Notes: generated by a model not told the origin, from the letters alone. 64,000 bases of DNA from Sporosarcina sp. Te-1 (GCF_017498505.1 NZ_CP071798.1:4141501-4205500), one strand, 5' to 3'; positions 34,090 to 43,486 are shown, counted from the stretch's first letter. Translations and numbers: made by a program.

Positions 34090-35194
34090 ATGATGGAATT
34101 ATCCGATGTTCGCAACGAGCTTGACAAAACAGCTAAGAAATTAGTGGACTTCAGGGGGTCTCTTTGACTTAGAAAACAAAGAGGCACGAATACAAGAACT
34201 TGATGAAATCATGCTGGAGCCTGGATTCTGGGATGATCAGGATGCCGCGCAAAAAGTCATTTCAGAGTCCAATGCATTGAAATCGACAGTTGGGGACTTC
34301 AATGAATTGAACGACACGCAGGAAAATCTGGAAATGACGCTCGAACTGCTGAAAGAGGAAGCAGACGAGGAGTTGCAGGCAGACCTCACAGCAGAGTTAA
34401 AAGACTTCAAAAAGAAGATGGAAGACTTTGACTTGCAAATGTTGTTGAGTGATGAATTTGACAGCAGCAATGCGATCCTTGAAATTCATTCCGGCGCAGG
34501 CGGCACCGAGTCACAAGACTGGGCATCGATGCTGCTTCGTATGTATACGCGCTGGGCGGAAGACCAAGGGTATAAAGTCGAGACGCTTGATTACCAAGCA
34601 GGGGATGAAGCGGGCGTCAAATCGGTTACTCTATCCATCAAAGGCCATAATGCGTATGGCTATTTGAAAGCGGAAAAAGGCGTTCACCGCCTTGTCCGAA
34701 TTTCACCGTTTGACTCGTCAGGCCGCCGTCATACATCCTTCTCATCTGTAGAAGTGATGCCGGAGTTTGATGGGGATATCGATATTGAAATCCGCACGGA
34801 AGATTTGAAAATTGATACGTACCGTTCCAGCGGTGCGGGCGGCCAGCACGTCAATACGACAGATTCTGCTGTCCGGATCACGCATATTCCGACAGGCGCT
34901 GTTGTCACATGCCAAACGGAACGTTCCCAAATTAAAAACCGCGAGCGGGCCATGAACTTGTTGAAAGCCAAGTTGTATCAATTGAAAGTGGAAGAAGAAG
35001 AAGCACGCCTTGCGGAAATCCGTGGGGAGCAAAAGGAAATCGGATGGGGCAGCCAAATCCGTTCCTACGTATTCCACCCGTATTCCATGGTAAAAGATCA
35101 CCGTACAAACGAAGAGACTGGAAACGTCGGCGCTGTAATGGATGGCGAAATTGATCCATTCATCAACGCGTATCTCCGCTCTAAAATTTCATAA
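34090..35194 (+). CDS. prfB: Peptide chain release factor 2, with programmed +1 frameshift
   Basis: RF2 ends translation at UGA and UAA. The first 25 codons end in an in-frame TGA (34165-34167); translation must slip forward one base to enter the main frame (from 34166, seen as GACTTAGAAAACAAAGAGGC). The body has the peptidyl-hydrolysis motif [10 protein letters not shown] near residues 245-254 and the UGA-reading motif [11 protein letters not shown]. About 367 residues in total is normal. AGGAGG lies six bases before ATG 34090; an ATG follows immediately. RF2 shortage favours slippage, so the protein controls its own amount. Confidence 0.97.
34153..34168 (+). other. RF2 autoregulatory frameshift site
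   Basis: An internal Shine-Dalgarno-like AGGGGG sits three bases before CTT-TGA-C, the standard RF2 slippery site, here AGG GGG TCT CTT TGA C. The ribosome slips from CTT to TTT at the stop. Confidence 0.95.
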
Positions 35195-35227
35195 AACCAT
35201 CTTTTTAGTATGGTCTGAAAACACAAA

Positions 35228-35258
35228 AAGCGCACTCCGGTGCGTTTTTTATTTTTTT
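35228..35258 (+). terminator. rho-independent terminator of prfB
   Basis: CGCAC paired with GTGCG (loop TCCG), flanked by A and T runs that extend the stem and give a long T tract. Confidence 0.88.
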
Positions 35259-35432
35259 GTAATGCCGAATGGGTTTTAAATTTGGACAGATGTGTATAGT
35301 ACTAGATGAAGGAGTCGCTGTCGATTGTCATGAATTTGATAAAAATCAGGCGCTTCCACAGACAGACACACTTCAATCCTTTGGTATACTTAGGAATGAA
35401 AGTACATCATTAGACGATAGGAGGAAAATCAA

Positions 35433-35780
35433 TTGAAAAAGCAGCTATTTGGTGTCATGTTAGGCGCTGTACTTGTACTCGGTGCATGTGGCGGCGGTAA
35501 CAAGACGGACAATAACCAAGATGCGACAGGTACAGATAATGGGGCAACTTCTTCAGTTGACGCAGAAAAAATCGTCAACAGTAACTGTACGACTTGCCAC
35601 GGAGGAAACTTGGAAGGTAAAGGCGCGGCTCCGGCACTCGCTAATATCGGTTCTGAGCTTTCACAGGATGAAATCCATGATATCGTCGCAAACGGCCAAA
35701 ACGGAATGCCTCCATTCAAAGGCACTTTGAGCGATGAAGAAATCACAGCTGTCGCTAAATATTTGGCTGACAAGAAATAA
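35433..35780 (+). CDS. cccB: Lipoprotein cytochrome c-551 (CccB-like)
   Basis: A 115-residue c-type cytochrome tethered to the outer face of the membrane. The signal peptide has the lipobox LGAC near residues 16-19, followed by an acidic linker, then NCTTCHGGNLEGKGAAPALANIG with the haem-binding CTTCH near 52-56 and the distal methionine in NGMPPF. Such small cytochromes carry electrons to terminal oxidases. TTG 35433 follows TAGGAGG. The position between prfB and ftsE is that of B. subtilis cccB. Confidence 0.92.
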   Translation: MKKQLFGVMLGAVLVLGACGGGNKTDNNQDATGTDNGATSSVDAEKIVNSNCTTCHGGNLEGKGAAPALANIGSELSQDEIHDIVANGQNGMPPFKGTLSDEEITAVAKYLADKK

Positions 35781-35788
35781 GAATGAAG

Positions 35789-35822
35789 AACCGTAACGCA
35801 ACGGCGCGTTGCGGTTTTTAAT
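35789..35822 (+). terminator. rho-independent terminator of cccB
   Basis: CGCAACG and CGTTGCG around GCG, followed by GTTTTTA. Confidence 0.85.
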
Positions 35823-36115
35823 TTGCATTTTTTTGATGAGGAAAAGTATATAAAAGTAGAAAGGTTTTATTGATAAAAATCATATTATTAATAATACATA
35901 TTTATATTACAATTCAATCCACCCCTGTAATAAACCTAAGCAGCTTGCTGCAAAACCCGACGGAAATTGGAGAAAAATGGAGTTCTCTTTATTTCACACC
36001 AAGTCATCTGGAAGAAGATTTGAAACATATCTGTAATACTTAGCAGGCCCAGTCATGTTATAATGGGCATGTTGAGTGAAAAAAATGTAGATAACTATTA
36101 CCAGGTGGTTTTAAT
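35823..36115 (+). promoter_or_regulatory. AT-rich leader with an extended -10 promoter for ftsE
   Basis: About 290 AT-rich bases with no gene. TGTTATAAT (36056-36064) is an extended -10 (TGnTATAAT), 52 bases before the ftsE start; no good -35 is needed or seen. An AGCAGCTTGCTGC-type short hairpin lies at about 35940-35952. Confidence 0.55.
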
Positions 36116-36802
36116 ATGATTGTGATGAAAGATGTATATAAAAAATACCCGAATGGTGTCGTTGCGGCAAATGGCATAAATGTCGAAATCAATCGTGGGG
36201 AGTTCGTCTATGTCGTAGGACCGAGCGGTGCGGGAAAGTCGACGTTCATCAAGATGATGTATCGCGAGGAAACACCGACTAAGGGAGATATCTTAATTAA
36301 CGGCATTAATTTGGCAACGTTGCGGAATAAGCGGGTGCCGCTCCTTAGAAGGCAGATCGGCGTCGTTTTCCAAGACTTTAAATTGCTTCCTAAATTAAAT
36401 GTTTACGAGAATGTGGCGTTTGCCCTCGAGGTAATCGAGGAATCGCCGAAAGTGATTCGCAAGCGTGTCAACGAAGTGTTGGCACTCGTTGGTTTGACCC
36501 AGAAGGCGCGGATGTTCCCGAATGAATTATCCGGCGGCGAGCAGCAGCGCGTTTCTATTGCGAGGTCGATTGTCAACGTACCGAAGGTCGTTATCGCTGA
36601 TGAACCGACCGGTAACTTGGATCCGGACACGTCGTGGGAGATCATGCGCATCTTCGAGCAGATCAATGCACTCGGCACGACGATCGTAATGGCGACGCAT
36701 AATAAAGAGATCGTCAACACGATGCGGCATCGCGTCCTTGTCGTGGATGGCGGAATGATCACCAGAGATGAAGATGAAGGAGTTTATGGTTATGAAAGCT
36801 AG
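36116..36802 (+). CDS. ftsE: FtsE, cell-division ABC ATPase
   Basis: A 228-residue ATPase that works with FtsX to switch on peptidoglycan hydrolysis at the cell surface. Walker A GPSGAGKST is near residues 37-45, signature LSGGEQQRVSIARSI near 138-152 and Walker B VVIADEPTGNLDP near 160-172, with the histidine of ATHNKEI. The N-terminus MIVMKDVYKKYPNG is FtsE-like. ATG 36116 follows AGGTGG. The stop lies 11 bases inside ftsX, so both are translated together. Confidence 0.97.
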   Translation: MIVMKDVYKKYPNGVVAANGINVEINRGEFVYVVGPSGAGKSTFIKMMYREETPTKGDILINGINLATLRNKRVPLLRRQIGVVFQDFKLLPKLNVYENVAFALEVIEESPKVIRKRVNEVLALVGLTQKARMFPNELSGGEQQRVSIARSIVNVPKVVIADEPTGNLDPDTSWEIMRIFEQINALGTTIVMATHNKEIVNTMRHRVLVVDGGMITRDEDEGVYGYES

Positions 36803-37676
36803 AACGATGGGCCGGCATGTTAGAGAAAGCCTCAAAAGCCTGGGTCGGAATAGCTGGATGACCTTTGCTTCTGTCAGTGCTGTCACGGTTACGTTGTTGT
36901 TAGTCGGTGTGTTCATTGTCATCATGATGAACTTGAATCAATTGGCGGACAACCTTGAAAATGATGTCGAAATCAAAGTCATTGCAGATCCCGCCGCAGA
37001 TGAAGCGGTTGTGAAAAAACTTGAAAAACAAGTACGTGCCACTTCGGGAGTTGAGGAAGTTGTCTATTCTTCCCGGGATGAAGAATTGGACAAGATGATT
37101 AAGTCTTTCGGAGAGGAATTAAGCCTCTACAAGCAAAGTAATCCTCTCGGCGATGCTTTGTATGTAAAAGCGAAAGATCCTCATGATACGGCGGCCATTG
37201 CCAAGAAAATCGATACATATGACTACACGTCCCAAGTCGTCTACGGCGAAGGGAAAGTCGAGAAGCTTTTCAAGGTGCTGAACATGAGCCGCAACATTGG
37301 AATGGTGTTAATTTTGGCATTATTATTCACGGCAATGTTCCTTATCTCCAACACGATACGTTTGACGATCGTAGCGAGGGGAAGGGAAATCGAGATTATG
37401 AAGTTAGTAGGGGCAACCAATAGTTTTGTCCGCATCCCGTTTGTATTGGAAGGGATCTGGCTCGGTGTCCTGGGGTCAATCATTCCGATGGCAGTGATCT
37501 CTTTCTCCTATTACGAACTGTATGAGCAATGGGAGCCGAAACTGCAAAACGAATTGTTCCAGTTGTTGAATGCCATGCCTTTCATCCTCCAAGTGAACGG
37601 CCTGCTGTTATTCATGGGCGTGTTCATCGGCATGTGGGGCAGCTTCATGTCTGTACGCAAATTCTTGAAAATCTAA
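36792..37676 (+). CDS. ftsX: FtsX, cell-division membrane protein
   Basis: A 294-residue membrane partner of FtsE. Four helices are seen: one near 20-45 (TFASVSAVTVTLLLVGVFIVIMMN), then an extracellular loop (about 55-165) that touches a hydrolase or its activator, then three near 172-200, 225-245 and 265-290. The start RTMGRHVRESLKSLGRNSWMT matches other FtsX proteins. ATG 36792 has AAGGAG nine bases upstream; ATG 36786 is only three bases away from it. The downstream gene encodes a coiled-coil M23 protein, a likely partner of the FtsX loop. Confidence 0.95.
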   Translation: MKARTMGRHVRESLKSLGRNSWMTFASVSAVTVTLLLVGVFIVIMMNLNQLADNLENDVEIKVIADPAADEAVVKKLEKQVRATSGVEEVVYSSRDEELDKMIKSFGEELSLYKQSNPLGDALYVKAKDPHDTAAIAKKIDTYDYTSQVVYGEGKVEKLFKVLNMSRNIGMVLILALLFTAMFLISNTIRLTIVARGREIEIMKLVGATNSFVRIPFVLEGIWLGVLGSIIPMAVISFSYYELYEQWEPKLQNELFQLLNAMPFILQVNGLLLFMGVFIGMWGSFMSVRKFLKI

Positions 37677-37703
37677 AGTTCAATGTTAGGGGGAACACGG
37701 AAG

Positions 37704-38987
37704 TTGTTGAAACGTAAATGGGTAGTAAGTAGCTTCATCGTCATATTCGCCCTGTCCACTCTTCTCGGTGGGACGGGTGCATTGGCGAGCACATTGAAAG
37801 ATTTGAAACAAGAACAGAAACAGAATGAACAAAAGAGAAAGAACTTGAATGCTACCATAGAGAATAAAGATAAAGCCATTCAATCAACCAGAAGTGACAT
37901 TCAAAAGTTTTTGGATCAAGTGGCAAAAGTGAATCGGGAAATTAAAGAAACGAATGACAACATGAACCGTGTCATCGACAACATTAACAAAACGCAGGAC
38001 GAGATCGATGAATTGAAAGCTTCCATCAAGGATCTTGAGAAAAAAATCGCTGAGCGGGATGAAGTATTGCGCGAACGGGTTCGCGCAATGCAAGCGAAAG
38101 GCGGCAACGTCAATTATATAGACGTTCTATTAGGTGCAAATAGTTTTGCGGATTTCATCGACCGGTTTTCTGCTGTTTCTACGTTAATGGATGCCGATCG
38201 GGATATTATGAAACGCCAAAAGGAAGATATCGAGCAGTTGGAGAAAGAAAAAGCGCTCGTTGAGAAAAAATTGGCGGAGCTTGAACAGAACAAAGCACAA
38301 CTGGAAAAACTGAAAGCACGTCTTCTCGATAAGAAAAAAGAGAAGCATAAAATCATAGATCAGCTCGAAGCAGAAGAAGAGCGTTTGTCGAAAGAAAAGC
38401 AAGAAGTCGAAGCAGAGTTTCACGAAGCGGTTGAAATTGGAGCCGAACTCGAGAAAAAAGTGATCGCTGAACAAAAACGGGCTGCGGAAATTGCCCGCAA
38501 GGAAGAAGAGCGTAAACGCAAAGAGAGAGAAGCGGCTCGCGCAAATTCCAATAAAATCCCACAGGTTTCGGACGGATTCTGGACAAGACCTGCGAATGGA
38601 ACGTTTACATCCTCCTTCGGTTGGAGAACCCATCCGATCTTCGGAACGAAGCGGCAGCATAGAGGTGTGGATATCGCGAATTCCATTGGAACACCAGTTG
38701 TCGCTGCTGCGGATGGAGTAGTTTCATATGCTGGGAAAATGGGCGGTCTCGGCAATTGTGTTATGATCACCCACTCTTCGGATGGTCAAATTTTGACAAC
38801 GGTTTATGGCCATATGTCCCGTATTGATGCCCATGTTGGACAAGTGATTGATAAAGGGACACAAGTCGGAGCCATAGGTACAACAGGAAATTCAACCGGT
38901 CCGCACTTGCATTTTGAGATTCATATCGGCAGCTTCTCGGCTTCTGGCCCGAGCGCTGTGAATCCACTGCGTTACGTTTCATTTTAA
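37704..38987 (+). CDS. EnvC-like murein hydrolase activator, coiled coil plus M23 domain
   Basis: About 427 residues: a signal-anchor or signal peptide, a coiled coil (about residues 25-280), and a C-terminal M23 metallopeptidase domain. RQHRGVDIANSIGTPVVAAADGVV holds the HxxxD zinc ligands, and GPHLHFEIH the HxH ligand, so the zinc site looks intact. In Gram-positives FtsEX drives a coiled-coil hydrolase; B. subtilis uses CwlO (NlpC/P60 domain), encoded elsewhere. Adjacency to ftsX suggests this protein does the equivalent job here; that is inference. TTG 37704 is set about ten bases after AGGGGG; ATG 37683 has no site. Confidence 0.85.
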   Translation: MLKRKWVVSSFIVIFALSTLLGGTGALASTLKDLKQEQKQNEQKRKNLNATIENKDKAIQSTRSDIQKFLDQVAKVNREIKETNDNMNRVIDNINKTQDEIDELKASIKDLEKKIAERDEVLRERVRAMQAKGGNVNYIDVLLGANSFADFIDRFSAVSTLMDADRDIMKRQKEDIEQLEKEKALVEKKLAELEQNKAQLEKLKARLLDKKKEKHKIIDQLEAEEERLSKEKQEVEAEFHEAVEIGAELEKKVIAEQKRAAEIARKEEERKRKEREAARANSNKIPQVSDGFWTRPANGTFTSSFGWRTHPIFGTKRQHRGVDIANSIGTPVVAAADGVVSYAGKMGGLGNCVMITHSSDGQILTTVYGHMSRIDAHVGQVIDKGTQVGAIGTTGNSTGPHLHFEIHIGSFSASGPSAVNPLRYVSF

Positions 38988-39001
38988 CTAAATAAAGCAT
39001 G

Positions 39002-39031
39002 AAAATCCGTCTCTCCTGAGGCGGATTTTTT
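39002..39031 (+). terminator. rho-independent terminator
   Basis: AAAATCCG with CGGATTTT and an inner TCTC/GAGG pairing (one G-U), ending in TTTTTT. Confidence 0.87.
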
Positions 39032-39098
39032 ACTAAGCAAATATGTCGCAGCCGGATCGATTTCCTTATACGATGGAAGAAGTAAAAGGGGAATCGGC

Positions 39099-39743
39099 AT
39101 GATTGTGACAAACTATTATTTGATTGGAAACTTCACACTTTCTTCATCTTGGATTGCTATCATCGTGGCATTCGCTGTGGCATATAGTTTGGTTCGGATG
39201 CTTTTCAATGCACAGTCGGCAAATAGATTTGCCGATCAGTTTTTCATCGTTTTAATCATTTGGAAATTATCTGTCGTTGTGACGGATGCGCCCCTGATTC
39301 TTCAAGCGCCGATGTCCGTTATTTATTTCAACGGGGGCTTGTTTGGGTTTTGCTTGGGGATTATTTATGTGTTCGTAAAACTTTGGATGAATATCCGCCG
39401 GGGCAACGTAACCAAGGAGCAGTTGGATTCCATGATGTATGGCGTCATCCTCATGCAGGCGTTCTACCAAGTGGGGATGGCTTCTTTGAATGATGGGCCG
39501 CTCTATGCAAGGCTGGCCACCATAGTAATATTCTTGGCATTGCTTTTGCTAACGGTTTGGCGGATTAGGAAGAAGACCGCAGTTTCGAATCAAGAACCGC
39601 TCCTTTTTGCCGCAGCCCATCTGTTTGCGGCGTCCTTCCAGCCGGCAGGCTATTGGAATGGAGCGCTGCTCATCACATTGCTCATCGTTGGTTTTTGGAT
39701 GCTAGTGGATTACCTAACGGAAAAAGGAATACGGAGGAAATGA
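39099..39743 (+). CDS. Multi-pass membrane protein of unknown function
   Basis: A 214-residue protein with about seven hydrophobic segments (near residues 15-35, 46-64, 70-93, 113-130, 134-152, 164-176 and 188-205) and short loops. No family is recognised; it lacks the CxxC pair of DsbD/CcdA proteins and has only one cysteine. Its stop is one base before the start of a TlpA/ResA-like thioredoxin gene, so the two are probably co-translated and may function together in the membrane or on its outer face. It sits between the FtsEX-linked gene and ctpB. Confidence 0.75.
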   Translation: MIVTNYYLIGNFTLSSSWIAIIVAFAVAYSLVRMLFNAQSANRFADQFFIVLIIWKLSVVVTDAPLILQAPMSVIYFNGGLFGFCLGIIYVFVKLWMNIRRGNVTKEQLDSMMYGVILMQAFYQVGMASLNDGPLYARLATIVIFLALLLLTVWRIRKKTAVSNQEPLLFAAAHLFAASFQPAGYWNGALLITLLIVGFWMLVDYLTEKGIRRK

Positions 39744-39744
39744 T

Positions 39745-40329
39745 ATGAACAAGAAAGTAATGGGTTATGTGATTGCCGCTTTGGTTATCGGATCGATGGT
39801 CGTTGTCATGATCCGGTCCAATACAAATGATGCAAAGCCTTTGAATGATCTAGCGGTGGCAGACAACGTGGCAGTGGCAGAGGATGGGGACACTGGACTT
39901 GGACAAGGGGATATTGCCCCGGATTTCCACTTGGAGACATCGGATGGGACGGTCATCAAACTATCCGAGCTGAAAGGGAAAAAGGTCATTTTGAACTTCT
40001 GGGCTTCCTGGTGTCCGCCATGCAAAGCCGAAATGCCCCATATGGAAAACTACTATAAAAACTTTAGTGAAGACGATAATGTGGAAATCGTCGCAGTCAA
40101 TCTGACTTCTGCGGAGAAACTCGGATTGAAAGGGGTCGAGGATTTTATTGATTCGTATGGGTTAACCTTTCCAATTCCATTGGATAAGGAAGGGGAAGTG
40201 AGTGAACAGTACCAGGTCTATTACATGCCAACAACCTTTATGATTCAAACGGACGGCACGATCGCCCAGAAAATCGTCGGTCCGATGGATGAAAATATGA
40301 TTCGTAACCTTGTGGATTCAATGGAATAA
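39745..40329 (+). CDS. TlpA/ResA-like membrane-anchored thioredoxin
   Basis: A 194-residue thiol-disulfide oxidoreductase facing the outside. An N-terminal anchor (about residues 7-24) is followed by the redoxin domain APDFHLETSDGTVIKLSELKGKKVILNFWASWCPPCKAEMPHMENYY with the WCPPC active site near residues 88-92. The cis-proline loop YMPTTFMI is near 165. Proteins of this type reduce apocytochrome c before haem attachment (ResA) or serve sporulation (StoA). The cccB cytochrome 4 kb away is a possible client. ATG 39745 lies one base after the upstream stop, with GGAGGAA in front. Confidence 0.9.
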   Translation: MNKKVMGYVIAALVIGSMVVVMIRSNTNDAKPLNDLAVADNVAVAEDGDTGLGQGDIAPDFHLETSDGTVIKLSELKGKKVILNFWASWCPPCKAEMPHMENYYKNFSEDDNVEIVAVNLTSAEKLGLKGVEDFIDSYGLTFPIPLDKEGEVSEQYQVYYMPTTFMIQTDGTIAQKIVGPMDENMIRNLVDSME

Positions 40330-40402
40330 TAAAAAAGCCGGTTTTTTACAGTCGTATTGTGTACATCCCCTTCATATATTGATGGAGGAAGGGGGATACG
40401 AC

Positions 40403-41836
40403 GTGCGAAGAAGCCGGTTTTTTCTATTTATCATCATGGCGGCGTTTGCTGCGGGACTCTTGTTTCTTTTGGACGGCTGCGGAGCGGAGAACAAGCAGGC
40501 CGAGCAGCCGAAGAAGAGTTCTTTTCCTGTTATCGACGAAGCGTATAAGTTGATTCAAGAGAACGCCGTCTATCAAGTGGAAGGGGACATGCTTATCGAA
40601 GGGGCGTTGCGTGGCATGGCGGATGTCATTAATGATCCGTACTCCACCTATTTGTCCAAAGAGGAGGCGGCCTCTCACAGGGAATCCCTTGCGGGTGAAA
40701 GAGTGGGGATCGGCGCGGAAATTACAAGATCCAACGGCAAATTCATTATTGTGGCACCCGTGAAAGGCTCGCCAGCGGAGAAAGCGGGACTGCTGCCATA
40801 CGATGAAATCGTCCGCATTAACGGCGAACGTTTGGAGGGACTGACGTTGCAGGATGTCGTCCGGTTGATCCGTGGGAAGAAAGGTTCGTCGATGACAATG
40901 ACGATTAATCGCCCAGAGTTGACAAAGCATTTGGAAGTGACGGTCGTGCGTGAAGTCATACCGGTTAAGACAGTCAGTTCGGAAATCATGGAAGAGCGGG
41001 GAGAAACGTTTGGGTACATAGCACTCACAATGTTTGGAGATGAAAGTGCTAAGGAGTGGAAAACCGCGACGGATGATTTGATTCAAAAAGGCGCAAAAGG
41101 GCTGATCATCGATGTCCGGGGAAATCCAGGCGGTTACTTGCGGGCAGTAGGATCCATCGCGGGCAGTCTACTGGAAGACAATACAGTGTACGCCTATATG
41201 CAGGATGCGGAAGGGAACTTGACACCGCTCGTCGTGGAGCCGTCTGAGGAATATGATCCGAAGCTGAAGAAGCTGCCAATTGTCCTTCTACAGGATAAAG
41301 GGAGCGCTTCGGCGAGTGAAGTGCTCAGCGGTGCGCTGAAGGACTTGAGAAGGGGAACGATCACGGGTACAACCAGCTTCGGAAAAGGCACTGTCCAAGA
41401 CACGATGGATCTGTCAAATGGCGGAGAAATGAAACTGTCGACTCATAAATGGCTGACGCCGAAAGAGCAGTGGATCCATGGGGCGGGAGTGGAAGCCGAC
41501 CTGAAGGCGGAGCAGAATAAATTGTTCACGGAGCACGTGAGGATCGTAACAGACATTTATTCGCCCGGCAACCATCATGAAGATATCGCGTATGCCCAGC
41601 GCTTGCTAGGCGGGCTCGGCTATCAAGTCGACAGGACAGACGGTTTCTTCGATGAATCAACAGCCGCCGCCGTCCAGCAATTCCGGAAAGACGGCCAACT
41701 CGATGCGGAAGATATTATGGATCGTAAATTCTTTTCCCTGTTGCGGGAACGTGTGGAGGACTATCGGAAAGACCATTCCAATGACATCCAGCTTCAAATG
41801 GCAATCGGCTATATGCATCATGTGCTGACGGAATAA
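40403..41836 (+). CDS. ctpB: S41 carboxyl-terminal processing protease, CtpB-like
   Basis: A 477-residue exported protease (B. subtilis CtpB, 480). An N-terminal signal anchor with an LDGC lipobox-like sequence is followed by a PDZ domain (about residues 100-185: VAPVKGSPAEKAGLLPYDEIVRINGERL), the protease core with GNPGGYLRAVGSIAG, the serine in KGSASASEVLSGALKD (near 303) and lysine in TSFGKGTVQD (near 328), then a C-terminal peptidoglycan-binding-like AYAQRLLGGLGYQVDRTDGFF. CtpB cleaves SpoIVFA/SpoIVB-type partners in sporulation. GTG 40403 has GGGGGA six bases upstream; a longer ATG frame at 40310 overlaps the thioredoxin gene. Confidence 0.92.
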   Translation: MRRSRFFLFIIMAAFAAGLLFLLDGCGAENKQAEQPKKSSFPVIDEAYKLIQENAVYQVEGDMLIEGALRGMADVINDPYSTYLSKEEAASHRESLAGERVGIGAEITRSNGKFIIVAPVKGSPAEKAGLLPYDEIVRINGERLEGLTLQDVVRLIRGKKGSSMTMTINRPELTKHLEVTVVREVIPVKTVSSEIMEERGETFGYIALTMFGDESAKEWKTATDDLIQKGAKGLIIDVRGNPGGYLRAVGSIAGSLLEDNTVYAYMQDAEGNLTPLVVEPSEEYDPKLKKLPIVLLQDKGSASASEVLSGALKDLRRGTITGTTSFGKGTVQDTMDLSNGGEMKLSTHKWLTPKEQWIHGAGVEADLKAEQNKLFTEHVRIVTDIYSPGNHHEDIAYAQRLLGGLGYQVDRTDGFFDESTAAAVQQFRKDGQLDAEDIMDRKFFSLLRERVEDYRKDHSNDIQLQMAIGYMHHVLTE

Positions 41837-42015
41837 ACGAAAGAGTCGCCCAGGAAACGGGTAATAAAATTTTGAAACTCCTTGTAATCGGCAAGGAGTT
41901 TTTTCCTGCTTGGCAACGGGACAGGAGAACCAACTCTATGAAAATTTGTTCTGCATCTCACACCAGAGTCGATTCTTTTGATACAATAGAGAACAAAATA
42001 GTAGCAGGGGAACGG

Positions 42016-43197
42016 ATGGTGTGGACTGTGACTGAACAAGATTGGTGGAATATCGGTAAGGCAATCGGTTATTTCTTCTTGAATCCGTTATTTTGGGCAG
42101 CTTTGATAGCGGCTGTAGGATTAGGCTATTTTAGAGTGAAGCGGGAGAGGAAACACTTTAATATTCGACTTCTTCCAGGACTGACAGAATGGCGGCGCAT
42201 TGTTTCCGAGTCATGGCTTCCGGCACTTGTGTTATCCATTGTCGTGTCCGGCGTCGGCTTGACGGTCGACCGGGGATGGCTCGTGCTGTTCATGGGCATT
42301 TCGCTGGTTGCCCTTATCCTCTTTTATTACCAAGCGATGTCCCCCATATACTTTGCGGCCATCGCTGTGCTTGCGATCTATGCCATGCAATTTGATGCAT
42401 CCCGATTCGCTCTGTACGGATGGAACCCGGATCAAGTCGACTTGTCGGGCCCGCTGGCTGTGACAGTTGCCATTATAGCCGGATTGCTTTTGTTGGCAGA
42501 AGGATATTTAGTCAGACGGTTTGCTGTACGCTACTCATCTCCGTTGCTGGAACCGACGAATCGTGGTTTGCAAGCTGCCGCTTTCAAAGTGAAACGGCTC
42601 TGGCTCCTGCCGATCGTGTTCCTTGTGCCTGGTGATATGCTTTCTGCCTACATGCCATACTGGCCGCAGATGACACTCGGTGCAGCTACTTTCAGCTTCG
42701 TTCCGAGTCCAGTTCTGATCGGATTCTCGCAAATTGCAAGGACAACCTATCCTGAAATCTTATTCCCGAAAATCGGAAGGGCGATCATGATGACAGGAGC
42801 GGTAGTGACCGTGATCGGCATTGGAGCCATCTGGATGCCTATTTTGGGATGGGCTGCCTTGTTAGTGGGTGTCATTTGCAGAATAACAATCTCCATTATG
42901 ACAGCGTTGAAAGAACGGAAAGGCGTATATGTGACATCGCCTCGTTCGGCAGGCGTCATGATCGCAGGGGTGCTGCCGGAGTCGCCGGGAGAAAGGCTTG
43001 GACTCGTGCCTGGAGAATGCATCCGGGCAGTCAATGGCATCCACGTAACGAATGAAAAAGAGCTGTATGACGCCATTCAGGTGAATGCGGCTCATTGCAG
43101 GCTGCAAGTGATCGGACGGGATGGAGAGGTCCGTCTCATGCAGCAGGTTCTCTACCGGCATGATCATCACCGGCTCGGATTGCTGGTCGTCCAGTAA
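42016..43197 (+). CDS. minJ: MinJ-like topological determinant of cell division
   Basis: A 393-residue membrane protein (B. subtilis MinJ is 397) that links MinD to DivIVA at poles and septa. About eight hydrophobic helices fill residues 15-325 and a C-terminal PDZ domain (about 340-385) includes GVLPESPGERLGLVPGECIRAVNGIHV. The B. subtilis neighbours are ctpB and csbA-like genes, as here. ATG 42016 has AGGGGAA eight bases upstream; the longer frame from 41872 has no such site. Short distance (25 bases) to csbA suggests one transcript. Confidence 0.88.
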   Translation: MVWTVTEQDWWNIGKAIGYFFLNPLFWAALIAAVGLGYFRVKRERKHFNIRLLPGLTEWRRIVSESWLPALVLSIVVSGVGLTVDRGWLVLFMGISLVALILFYYQAMSPIYFAAIAVLAIYAMQFDASRFALYGWNPDQVDLSGPLAVTVAIIAGLLLLAEGYLVRRFAVRYSSPLLEPTNRGLQAAAFKVKRLWLLPIVFLVPGDMLSAYMPYWPQMTLGAATFSFVPSPVLIGFSQIARTTYPEILFPKIGRAIMMTGAVVTVIGIGAIWMPILGWAALLVGVICRITISIMTALKERKGVYVTSPRSAGVMIAGVLPESPGERLGLVPGECIRAVNGIHVTNEKELYDAIQVNAAHCRLQVIGRDGEVRLMQQVLYRHDHHRLGLLVVQ

Positions 43198-43222
43198 ACT
43201 CAACTGAGAAAGGGGGAGTCGC

Positions 43223-43483
43223 GTGGAAGCACTTGGAACGAAACTCGTATTAGCTCTTTTCCTGCCAGGCTTGCTCGTCATGTTCTTTACCCGAGTCACA
43301 TTTCATCATGTCGTCGGACTCATTTTGACGCTCGCTTTGATTGCCGCCTCGGTTTACGCAGGGTATACGCATAATTGGCTTCTATATGCGGCGGACGCCC
43401 TCTCTTTGACAGTCGGTTTCTCATTGGCATCCCGAATGGTGAAAAAAGCGAGAAGTCAATCGGAGAGAGATTCAGTTGAATGA
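43223..43483 (+). CDS. csbA: CsbA family small membrane protein
   Basis: An 86-residue protein with three hydrophobic helices. LVLALFLPGLLVMFFTRVTFHHVVGLILTLALI resembles B. subtilis CsbA (76 residues), a general-stress, SigB-controlled protein of unknown function. GTG 43223 follows GGGGGAG. I see no SigB promoter right in front, so it may be read from the minJ promoter. It ends at a two-way terminator. Confidence 0.85.
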   Translation: MEALGTKLVLALFLPGLLVMFFTRVTFHHVVGLILTLALIAASVYAGYTHNWLLYAADALSLTVGFSLASRMVKKARSQSERDSVE

Positions 43484-43486
43484 ATA

